From Bacillus sp. BP-3 (lineage in GTDB: Bacteria; Bacillota; Bacilli; Bacillales; Bacillaceae_G), in NCBI RefSeq assembly GCF_028401955.1, contig NZ_JAQOTJ010000026.1:1-39886 (forward strand): DNA of 39,886 bases, given 5' to 3'. A model generated the notes under the pieces. The model was given only the letters and a program-made list of their open reading frames with translations. It ran no database searches and was not told the origin of the DNA. Each line of letters starts with the position of its first letter. The stretch's first letter is position 1. Positions 8,234-14,926 of this stretch are shown in pieces. The translations under genes and the position numbers were made by a program.

Positions 8234-9145
8234 TCATACTCTTTTTTTAACGGGAATGTATAAGTCTACCTTTGCTTTTCCTTCTGGATCAGCTGCCGGG
8301 TTATTCATGCAAAATTCAAGGCACGGTTTATCATCTGCATCGTATTCACTATTAGGGAACCATTGCCCAAAGATACTTTGATAAGCAAGGGCAAATTTAT
8401 CGAGAGTATCATAAAACTGATACAAAGCGTAAGTGCCTCCTTGTAAGGTTTTATATTGTATGTCTTCATCATTTTCTTTATAGAAGTCTCTCGGTATTGT
8501 TACGCACGCATCGTAGCGACAAGCATATTCATCAACAAAATTAGGATCATCTAATGAAATTCCAATCGAATATTTTGTTTGGTCAATCCCATGTTTATGT
8601 GCCCATTCCCCTAATTTACTCCATGCACGAAACGTTTCTAAATAGCTCCCAACGTGCCTCACATACGCTACTTCATAATCTGGTAATTCCTTAATCGTGA
8701 TATTCATTGTCCATATCCTCCTTAACAAGTTATTATTGCTATCATTAGCGTAGCAAACGGAGGTAGACATCTCTTCTCGATTCTTGCTCATATATAACGA
8801 AATATTGCTATTATGAAAATTTTTTTTCCTAACATCAGTAGGAACGATATGAAAGTGCTTTTTAAATAACGCATGAAATGTAGAAGCAGATTCAAAACCA
8901 CAGAGATTACCTATCTCTAATATTGATTTGTTCGTTTCTGTTAAGTAGTATATCGATTTTTGAAGGCGTTTTTTATTGACAAAAGACATCGGGGTTTCAC
9001 CAATCATCGCTTTAAAAATCCGGCTGAAATGATACTTAGAAAAGTGCGATACTTGTGCTAATGAATCAAGATCAATTTTTTCAGCGTAGTGATCTTCAAT
9101 ATATTTTATAACCGTTTCAATTCGGATTTGATAATCATTGTTCAT
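8234..9145 (-). CDS. AraC-family regulator with GyrI-like effector domain
   Basis: 303 residues. An AraC-type DNA-binding domain with two helix-turn-helix units lies at about 8-105 (LAQVSHFSKYHFSRIFK and ILEIGNLCGFESASTFHALF). A poorly structured linker follows at 110-145, then a GyrI-like/bacterial-transcription-activator effector domain from 147 to the end. Family members sense amphipathic drugs or other small molecules. The start at 9145 is the first ATG and is preceded by TAGGAG. Odd: a strong Shine-Dalgarno (AAGGAGG, 8717-8723) lies inside the gene, 9 bases before Met147, which could give the effector domain alone. No obvious target gene is adjacent except the convergent dehydrogenase and the divergent hydrolase. 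Confidence 0.9.
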   Translation of the reverse strand: MNNDYQIRIETVIKYIEDHYAEKIDLDSLAQVSHFSKYHFSRIFKAMIGETPMSFVNKKRLQKSIYYLTETNKSILEIGNLCGFESASTFHALFKKHFHIVPTDVRKKNFHNSNISLYMSKNREEMSTSVCYANDSNNNLLRRIWTMNITIKELPDYEVAYVRHVGSYLETFRAWSKLGEWAHKHGIDQTKYSIGISLDDPNFVDEYACRYDACVTIPRDFYKENDEDIQYKTLQGGTYALYQFYDTLDKFALAYQSIFGQWFPNSEYDADDKPCLEFCMNNPAADPEGKAKVDLYIPVKKRV

Positions 9146-9263
9146 GTAAACTCTCCTAATCCTTCGTTAATGTAAGCTTTCAATTCCTCTAAAAAAATTC
9201 TCTTTTACTACCGCTTTTCCTTCTCGATCCTCTAGGATAATTCCTACCTAAGAAGGAGATGAT

Positions 9264-9356
9264 ATGAACAAAAAACAACGGAGTGATGAAGATGGAAAAC
9301 GAAGTTCAACTCCCTCACTTCACCTTTTCTACAAGAGGGATGACGATTCATTATGA
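9264..9356 (+). CDS. possible 30-codon leader ORF overlapping yugF
   Basis: An ATG with an excellent ribosome site (AAGAAGGAG, 6 bases upstream) opens a 30-codon frame, MNKKQRSDEDGKRS and so on, that ends with TGA at 9354-9356. It overlaps the first 65 bases of the hydrolase gene in another frame. It has no known homologue to my knowledge. It may be a regulatory leader, the relic of an original start shifted by an indel, or chance. Confidence 0.35.
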   Translation: MNKKQRSDEDGKRSSTPSLHLFYKRDDDSL

Positions 9357-10131
9357 GCTCTACCAGTCTTTCAATACCGAAGAAAAACCAACATTTGTTT
9401 TAATTCATGGGTTTCTCTCTTCAACCTTTAGCTATCGGCGCCTCATTCCCCTATTAACAAAGCAAGGGAATGTAATCGCTCTGGATCTACCGCCATTTGG
9501 AAAAAGCGATAAATCCTATCATTTCACATATTCCTACCAGAACCTCGCAACAATTGTCATTGAACTAATGGAACATTTACAAACAAAAAACGTTATTTTA
9601 GTAGGTCATTCGATGGGGGGACAAATTGCGCTATATGTAAACAAATTGCGGCCTGACTTCATTCAAAAGACAGTCCTTTTATGCAGTTCAAGTTATTTAT
9701 CACGGGCGAAGCTGCCACTTATCTACACTTCTTACTTACCGTTCTTTCATTTATACGTAAAGAATTGGATTGTAAGGCGAGGCATCATCCATAATTTAAT
9801 GAATGTTGTTCATGATCATTCTTTAATCGATGACGAAATGATGCAAGGCTATGCAGCGCCTTTTTATGATAACCGCATCTTTCCTGCACTAACGCGCATG
9901 ATTAGAGATCGCGAAGGAGACTTAACTTCAAAAGACTTGCAAACAATCACAACACCTACTTTGCTCATTTGGGGAGAAAAAGACCGTGTTGTTCCTATTG
10001 AAGTTGGACACCGTCTACACAACGACCTGCCCCATTCACACTTTATCTCTTATGAAAATACAGGACATTTATTACCTGAAGAAAAACCAGAGCACGTATG
10101 CGAAGAAATTATGACTTTTTTAGCAAATTAA
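9292..10131 (+). CDS. yugF: alpha/beta hydrolase (YugF-like)
   Basis: 279-residue alpha/beta hydrolase. The oxyanion-hole HGF lies near residue 43, the nucleophile elbow GHSMGG near 107, Asp in WGEKDRVVP near 234 and His in TGHLLPEEKP near 263, so the Ser-Asp-His triad is intact. There is no signal peptide; it is probably cytosolic or membrane-associated. The substrate is unknown. The ATG at 9292 has GGAG 8 bases upstream. It is at the position of B. subtilis yugF, before yugE and patB. Confidence 0.87.
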   Translation: MENEVQLPHFTFSTRGMTIHYELYQSFNTEEKPTFVLIHGFLSSTFSYRRLIPLLTKQGNVIALDLPPFGKSDKSYHFTYSYQNLATIVIELMEHLQTKNVILVGHSMGGQIALYVNKLRPDFIQKTVLLCSSSYLSRAKLPLIYTSYLPFFHLYVKNWIVRRGIIHNLMNVVHDHSLIDDEMMQGYAAPFYDNRIFPALTRMIRDREGDLTSKDLQTITTPTLLIWGEKDRVVPIEVGHRLHNDLPHSHFISYENTGHLLPEEKPEHVCEEIMTFLAN

Positions 10132-10136
10132 TGAAC

Positions 10137-10188
10137 CAAAAGGCGGATATTGAAAAGTTCTCATTCCTACACTTTTCGATATCCGCCT
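10137..10188 (-). terminator. terminator between yugF and yugE
   Basis: A 17-bp stem with one mismatch (AGGCGGATATTGAAAAG against CTTTTCGATATCCGCCT). The T-run is on the minus side, so it mainly serves yugE. Confidence 0.65.
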
Positions 10189-10200
10189 CTACAGAAAAAA

Positions 10201-10452
10201 CTATAAACTACAGCTTCCGCCGCCTTTTAATAATAACAATTGTTCCGCTAACCATTGACATTTTTCAATAGGTAATGTTCTATCAAATGATATTAAATAA
10301 ATGTGCTGTATTTTCTTTGCGATATATTTTGCGTCATCAAATGTACTTACAATATAGACGATGTCGCTTGCTTCTGTTTCATAAAATTCTGGCCCCATTT
10401 GAAACGGGTCCCAATTCTTCACAAAGTCTACCATTTTCTCATATATCCCCAT
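10201..10452 (-). CDS. yugE: YugE-like DUF1871 protein
   Basis: 83-residue soluble protein resembling the DUF1871/YugE family; function unknown. It has an amphipathic N-terminal helix with WDPFQMGP, a central DIVYIVSTFDDAKYIAKKIQ segment, and ends GGGSCSL, leaving one cysteine near the C-terminus. The ATG at 10452 is preceded by GGCGGG. It sits between yugF and patB as in B. subtilis, but on the opposite strand to both. Confidence 0.78.
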   Translation of the reverse strand: MGIYEKMVDFVKNWDPFQMGPEFYETEASDIVYIVSTFDDAKYIAKKIQHIYLISFDRTLPIEKCQWLAEQLLLLKGGGSCSL

Positions 10453-10567
10453 ACACTTCCCGCCTTTTCCTTATTTTCCACTTTTCTTTATCGTATCATA
10501 TCAGCTATGCTAGAAGAAATGGAAGAACATTCAGTTTTTTTAGCTATTATTGAAAGGAGTAACAAAT

Positions 10568-11746
10568 ATGGGGAACTTTAACGAAATGATAAATCGCCGC
10601 GGAACAAACTCCGTTAAATGGGATACACATAAAAACGAGGAACTTCTTCATGCCTGGATTGCAGACATGGACTTCCCTGTTCCCTCACCCATTCAAGATG
10701 CTTTAACAAAACGTTTACAACATCCTATTTTCGGTTATAACACTTCAAGTGAACAAGTAAAAGAAGCAATTTGTCACTGGGTAAAAACACAATACAATTG
10801 GGTTATTGAAAAAGAATGGCTTGTCTTTAGCGCCGGCATCGTTCCTGCACTTAGTGTTTCTGTACAAGCTTTTACTGAAAAGCAAGATTCAGTGCTTGTA
10901 CAACCACCTGTATACCCACCATTTTTCGAAATGGTAACAACGAATGGGCGCCAAGTGTTGACCAATCCGCTGCGCTTAGAAAACGGTGTTTACAAAATGG
11001 ATTTTGAACAGTTAGAGAAACAATTTCAGCAAGGTATAAAACTGATGTTTTTGTGCAGTCCTCACAATCCAATTGGACGTGTATGGACAGCGGAAGAGTT
11101 AACACAACTCGGCGCGCTCTGCGAATTATATGATGTAACCGTCATTGCAGACGAAATTCATGCTGACATTATCTTTAATGGACGTAAGCATATTCCACTT
11201 GCCTCTTTATCACCAAACTTAGCGAAGCGAACTGTTACATGCATCGCCCCAAGTAAAACATTTAATATTGCTGGGCTGCAAGCATCGGTTATTATTATTC
11301 CAAATGAAAAACTACGAGATGCCTTTACCGCTGTACAGCATCGTCAAGGCTTTCATGGCTTAAACACATTTGCTTACGCAGCAATGCAAAGTGCGTACAC
11401 AGAATGCAATGAATGGCTAGCAGATCTGTTAGCTTATATAGAAGAGAATGCACGATTTGCATGTGACTTTATTAAACAGCATATTCCAAAACTATCCGTC
11501 ATTCAGCCAGATGGTACGTTCTTACTTTGGATTGACTGCTCCAAACTTGGACTAACACAAAGTGAACGAATGGAATTATTAGAGACAAAAGGAAAAATCA
11601 TTGTAGAGCCTGGGGAAAAATTTGGTGCCGGCGGTGAGCAGCACATTCGTTTAAATCTCGGCTGTCCACGCTCCGTACTAGAAGACGCGCTCCGCCGCTT
11701 ACAATGTACATTCGCGTGTCCTTCCAATGGACAACTATCTATATAA
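10568..11746 (+). CDS. patB: MalY/PatB family C-S lyase (cystathionine beta-lyase)
   Basis: 392-residue PLP enzyme of the MalY/PatB branch, recognisable by the N-terminal WIADMDFPVPSPI, CSPHNPIGRVW near 165, DEIHADIIFNG near 200 (PLP Asp) and the PLP lysine in SKTFNIAGLQ near 234. The reaction is beta-elimination of cystathionine or cysteine conjugates to a thiol, pyruvate and ammonia. The ATG at 10568 follows AAAGGAG by 8 bases; an in-frame TTG at 10550 lies before the ribosome site. It is monocistronic; about 125 bases downstream lies a shared terminator. Confidence 0.92.
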   Translation: MGNFNEMINRRGTNSVKWDTHKNEELLHAWIADMDFPVPSPIQDALTKRLQHPIFGYNTSSEQVKEAICHWVKTQYNWVIEKEWLVFSAGIVPALSVSVQAFTEKQDSVLVQPPVYPPFFEMVTTNGRQVLTNPLRLENGVYKMDFEQLEKQFQQGIKLMFLCSPHNPIGRVWTAEELTQLGALCELYDVTVIADEIHADIIFNGRKHIPLASLSPNLAKRTVTCIAPSKTFNIAGLQASVIIIPNEKLRDAFTAVQHRQGFHGLNTFAYAAMQSAYTECNEWLADLLAYIEENARFACDFIKQHIPKLSVIQPDGTFLLWIDCSKLGLTQSERMELLETKGKIIVEPGEKFGAGGEQHIRLNLGCPRSVLEDALRRLQCTFACPSNGQLSI

Positions 11747-11874
11747 CTTGCGTCTTTCCTCTTTCCGAAGCTCTACTGTATTTTAATCAATCTTTTTTAT
11801 AAACAGTTAAGCTTTATTTAAAATCAACATTGGCACATGACAAAAGTTTACGTATAGAAGATGTAATCATCTGT

Positions 11875-11913
11875 AAAAAACGGCAAGCGAGTAGCATTCG
11901 CTTGCCGTTTTTT
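11875..11913. terminator. bidirectional terminator
   Basis: A 16-bp perfect stem, AAAAAACGGCAAGCGA, with T-runs on both strands. It ends at the stop codon of the convergent lipoprotein gene. Confidence 0.9.
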
Positions 11914-12299
11914 CATAGCTTTGTATGTATCCGAATTCCTTTTGCTTTCTCTTTTTCACCCTTCACACATACACTCAATTCATATGATCCAGGTTTCGGT
12001 GCTTCAAAAGAAAGCAGACCTTCTTTTTGGGAAGTGATTTCTTCTTCCTGAATAACCTTATCACCTTTTATGACTTGGAATAAAATTGTACCTTCTTCAA
12101 CAGACGCTTCATAAGGAATTTCCACATTTCCATTTTCAACTTTAATCGTTTGCACCTCGTGAGAACCTTGCAGAGAGCCAATTTCCAAAGTAGTTTCTCC
12201 GTTATTTTGAACCTTTGTAACTTTTGTTGCTACATTGCCATTACATGCGCTTAACAATACAACAAGCGTAAGAATAAGCAGTGAACGTAACAATTTCAT
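11913..12299 (-). CDS. small lipoprotein, function unknown
   Basis: 128-residue predicted lipoprotein. It has a basic N-terminus, a hydrophobic stretch and the lipobox LLSAC with Cys19, so it should be anchored on the outer face of the membrane. The rest looks like an all-beta, immunoglobulin-like domain (TTLEIGSLQGSHEV, GTILFQVIKG, PGSYELSVCVKG). I do not recognise the family. GGGGGAAATTTT precedes ATG. A TATAAT hexamer lies about 40 bases upstream. Confidence 0.8.
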   Translation of the reverse strand: MKLLRSLLILTLVVLLSACNGNVATKVTKVQNNGETTLEIGSLQGSHEVQTIKVENGNVEIPYEASVEEGTILFQVIKGDKVIQEEEITSQKEGLLSFEAPKPGSYELSVCVKGEKEKAKGIRIHTKL

Positions 12300-12458
12300 A
12301 AAATTTCCCCCTTTTGTTTATATACATATTCTATTATAAAGGTTTTTCTGGATAATTTTCCTAAAGATAATCCCAATCATATATCAACTGAAAAAACAAA
12401 CTTAAAGACTGTGCACACTTATCATATATTTCCTTTTCTACTTATGTCATCAAAATAT

Positions 12459-12495
12459 AGAAAGGCCGCCATAATTTTTTCTAGGCGGCCTTTCT
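12459..12495 (-). terminator. terminator after the SodC-like gene
   Basis: A 12-bp perfect stem, AGAAAGGCCGCC, with a 13-base loop. A T-rich stretch follows on the minus strand. Confidence 0.75.
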
Positions 12496-12510
12496 AACGT
12501 TCAGTTTTCT

Positions 12511-13059
12511 TTACTTTTCTTTTTCCTTTTTTTGATCCGAAGCTTTTTTCACAATTACACCGCATACAATTCGTTTCCCCGAATTTCCAGCTGGTTGTGT
12601 CATCCCATCATCTGCATTTTCTGTAATAATAAGCGATGCACCGTCTTTTCTATTCATCGTTGTTTTCCCTTCTTTTAAAGCCACTTGCGGTGCCGTAATA
12701 TCCACCTTAATCTTCCCTTCGCCATCCGCAATCACATTCGGCAAATCTCCATTTTCAAATCCCTTTGGATGTAATAACCCATGCTTCTTTTTATTTGGAT
12801 TAAAATGATTCCCGGCAGAAGTAAAGTCTGGTGCTTGGCATTGCCCTACTTCATGAATATGTAATCCATGTACACCCGGTGTAAGCCCTTCTACTTTAAT
12901 CGAAATCTTTACTCCACTTGATTGCTCAATAACCTTCGCCGTTCCTACTTTATCTCCAGAAGCATTATACAGCTTCACATCTATTTCTTTCGGGTTCTCT
13001 TTCGCACATCCAGCAAAGAGGATCGCTGCAAAACACCCCAATACGAGTTGCTTTTTCAT
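12511..13059 (-). CDS. sodC: Cu,Zn-superoxide dismutase-like lipoprotein
   Basis: 182 residues. The lipobox LFAGC (Cys18) makes it a surface lipoprotein. The SOD domain spans about 25-170, with HIH (His67, His69), NHFNP (His85), KKHG (His93), GDLPN (Asp105) and Cys74/Cys166 for the family disulfide. Two metal-ligand positions differ: the zinc His80 (human numbering) aligns with Glu102 and the copper His120 with Thr146 in LIITENADD. Activity is therefore doubtful. B. subtilis YojM is a known paralogue that also lacks copper ligands. The tail is Lys/Glu-rich. The ATG at 13059 has GGAGGG upstream; the ORF extends 19 codons further, without support. Confidence 0.9.
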   Translation of the reverse strand: MKKQLVLGCFAAILFAGCAKENPKEIDVKLYNASGDKVGTAKVIEQSSGVKISIKVEGLTPGVHGLHIHEVGQCQAPDFTSAGNHFNPNKKKHGLLHPKGFENGDLPNVIADGEGKIKVDITAPQVALKEGKTTMNRKDGASLIITENADDGMTQPAGNSGKRIVCGVIVKKASDQKKEKEK

Positions 13060-13183
13060 CGGTATTCCCTCCAAACTCATTCTGCTCTTATATTGTCCGA
13101 GCCTAGAAGGAAACATACAAAAACAGCTTATCCTGTCTCGAAAAAAAAGACGTACCTAATCACCCGATTCGTTCAGCTAATCT

Positions 13184-13354
13184 TTACCGCTTTTCCATAA
13201 TCCGTTTTTCCATCTCTTTCAAATTTTCCGCTTCTCGTTCTGATGATTTAATAAACATACGCCACGTCGCAATTGCCCCGATTATAAATAGTACACATAC
13301 TATGGCAGGTATAATATATTCTGTCTTGTCTTCCGGAAAGTATAAAGGCATCAT
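13184..13354 (-). CDS. 56-residue single-helix membrane protein
   Basis: Short frame with AAAGGAG 9 bases before ATG. It reads MMPLYFPEDKTEYI, then one transmembrane helix (about 14-33, IPAIVCVLFIIGAIATW), then a charged amphipathic or coiled-coil tail rich in Glu, Lys and Arg. The topology suggests an inner-membrane protein with a cytoplasmic tail. I do not recognise the family. A second ATG directly follows the first. It lies divergent to kapB. Confidence 0.72.
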   Translation of the reverse strand: MMPLYFPEDKTEYIIPAIVCVLFIIGAIATWRMFIKSSEREAENLKEMEKRIMEKR

Positions 13355-13481
13355 AATTATCCACTCCTTTGTTCATTTCCTTACCATAATCAATTATACA
13401 GAAAATTCAGTCTGAATAAAACTTCCCTTCTTCTTTGACTCCTTCTCTTCCATTGCTTACTATGAAAAAGAGGTGAAAAAT

Positions 13482-13865
13482 ATGAATGAAACATTCCAAA
13501 TCGGCGATATTGTAACAGGTATTTATAAAACAGGTAAGTACATTGGAGAAATTACAAACGTTCGTCCGCAGCATTATCTTGTAAAAGTGCTCGCTGTTGT
13601 GAAACATCCTATGCAAGGCGACCTACATAATGTAAAACAAGCTGACGTACCTTTTTTCCATGAACGCCGCGCCTTAGCATTTCGCGAACAAACGAATATC
13701 CCGCAGGCAATGGTGAAACATTATGAAGGCGATGTACCCGATTATAAAGAATCACTGCAAAAAGCATTAACAGAACAAATAGCGCAATTACAAGAAGACG
13801 GTAGCCCATTCGCACAGCGCAGCTTACAAATGCTAGAACAATTACAACATGATTATCATTTGTAA
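13482..13865 (+). CDS. kapB: kinase-associated protein B (KapB)
   Basis: 127 residues resembling B. subtilis KapB, which is needed for the sporulation kinase KinB to feed the phosphorelay. The N-terminal half is a small beta-barrel (IGDIVTGIYKTGKYIGEI, HYLVKVLAVVKHP) and the C-terminal half is helical (YKESLQKALTEQIAQL). Despite the historical name 'lipoprotein B', no signal peptide or lipobox is present. AAGAGGTG lies just before ATG. In B. subtilis kinB precedes kapB; here no histidine kinase is adjacent and the upstream gene is on the other strand. Confidence 0.85.
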   Translation: MNETFQIGDIVTGIYKTGKYIGEITNVRPQHYLVKVLAVVKHPMQGDLHNVKQADVPFFHERRALAFREQTNIPQAMVKHYEGDVPDYKESLQKALTEQIAQLQEDGSPFAQRSLQMLEQLQHDYHL

Positions 13866-13874
13866 AAACAACAA

Positions 13875-13912
13875 AACGACCAAACTACAATTAAAATTGT
13901 AATTTGGTCGTT
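13875..13912. terminator. bidirectional terminator
   Basis: An 18-bp stem with one mismatch, AACGACCAAA to TTTGGTCGTT at its base, lies between the convergent kapB and kapD. Confidence 0.7.
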
Positions 13913-14534
13913 ATTGTGCACTCACTCTTTTTAATACTTTTGAAAAGTCTACAAGCTCACCAAGTGTCGGAGGAGCTGGTTTCACTAAATATTGCTTATC
14001 TTTCTCAACAAGTTTAAAAATATTATATGTCGTCATCGCATCATCTAACGCACAATGATGCTTACCTGTCCCAACCTTTCCGTATGCTTCAATCGCTTTC
14101 CATAATCCAGTTTGGTTTCGCTCTCCAAAAAAACGTTTATACTCTAATGATAAATCTCGACATTGTCCTGCAAATGGATATGGAATATTAGCTGCTTCGC
14201 AATTCTGCTTCAGCACTTTCATATCCATATTCCCCCAGGTGACAACTGTTGTATCGCAGCGTTTTTCATAGTTTGCTAGGCGTTCAACAAGCATTGCAAA
14301 GGAAATCCCATTTTCCACCGCTTCTTGCTGAATCCCTAAAAATGTTTTGCACCGCTCTGTTAATACCGAAAAAGTTTCTGGTTTTACATAAGAAGAATAC
14401 GTATCAACTACAACATGATTCACAACCGAGACAATTCCTACTTCAATAATTTCTGGAAAAAATCCTTTTGGTTTTTTGCGATTTTGAGGCATCGTGAACT
14501 CAAAATCTAAAAATAAAAGTTGTTGTTCATCCAT
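13911..14534 (-). CDS. kapD: DEDD-family 3'-5' exonuclease KapD
   Basis: 207 residues. The exonuclease core has Exo I LFLDFEFTM (Asp10, Glu12), Exo II near WGNMDMKVL (about 105) and Exo III HHCALDDAMTTYNI (His and Asp about 160-165), so all DEDDh acidic residues are present. B. subtilis KapD is described as an inhibitor of the KinA pathway of sporulation. Convergent with kapB. AAGGGA precedes ATG, and a short bcr1 copy lies 14 bases upstream of the start, inside the leader or promoter. Confidence 0.9.
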   Translation of the reverse strand: MDEQQLLFLDFEFTMPQNRKKPKGFFPEIIEVGIVSVVNHVVVDTYSSYVKPETFSVLTERCKTFLGIQQEAVENGISFAMLVERLANYEKRCDTTVVTWGNMDMKVLKQNCEAANIPYPFAGQCRDLSLEYKRFFGERNQTGLWKAIEAYGKVGTGKHHCALDDAMTTYNIFKLVEKDKQYLVKPAPPTLGELVDFSKVLKRVSAQ

Positions 14535-14548
14535 ACGATCCCTTCCTT

Positions 14549-14611
14549 ATAAAGTGAAACTTCCATCAGTGGGGCATTTTTCATCCCTCACTGATGGTTA
14601 ATGCGTGATAA
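14549..14611 (-). repeat. short (internally deleted) bcr1 element
   Basis: 63 bp, ATAAAGTGAAACTTCCATCA to AATGCGTGATAAA, with perfect ATAAA at both ends. The middle forms a hairpin, CCATCAGT with ACTGATGG. It lacks the central part of the full element. Confidence 0.82.
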
Positions 14612-14827
14612 ACTTTTCCATATTCATCCAGTATACCATAACAAATAACGACGAATACTTTTGAATTTACAAGCTTTAATGTAGAGACCAAATCCAAATG
14701 AAAATTTCACTTCATACATTCCATAAGATGTATCTTATATATATGTCAAATAGCAGCAAATATTTTCAAAAACAAGAAAATAGCTTAATTCATTTTTGCA
14801 GAAAATATGACAAAACAGGGGCTTTCA
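14612..14827. other. intergenic stretch without visible gene
   Basis: AT-rich non-coding sequence between the bcr1 copy and the transporter promoter. I see no coding frame with a ribosome site and no strong hairpin. Confidence 0.5.
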
Positions 14828-14857
14828 TTTACACCATATATTTTTCTACTTTATAAT
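14828..14857 (+). promoter_or_regulatory. sigma-A promoter of the ArsB/NhaD transporter gene
   Basis: TTTACA (14828-14833), 18-base spacer, TATAAT (14852-14857), about 70 bases before the TTG start. Confidence 0.65.
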
Positions 14858-14863
14858 GACTTT

Positions 14864-14884
14864 AATTGTGTTTATTTCACAATT
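14864..14884 (+). promoter_or_regulatory. palindromic operator candidate
   Basis: AATTGTG and CACAATT form a perfect 7-bp inverted repeat spaced by 7 bases, starting 6 bases after the -10 box and so covering the likely transcription start. The core TTGTG-N7-CACAA resembles a Rex site (TTGTG-N8-CACAA) but is one base shorter. Confidence 0.5.
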
Positions 14885-14926
14885 GTATCAAATAATAAGA
14901 AAAACTACTGAGAGGAGATGGGATTT

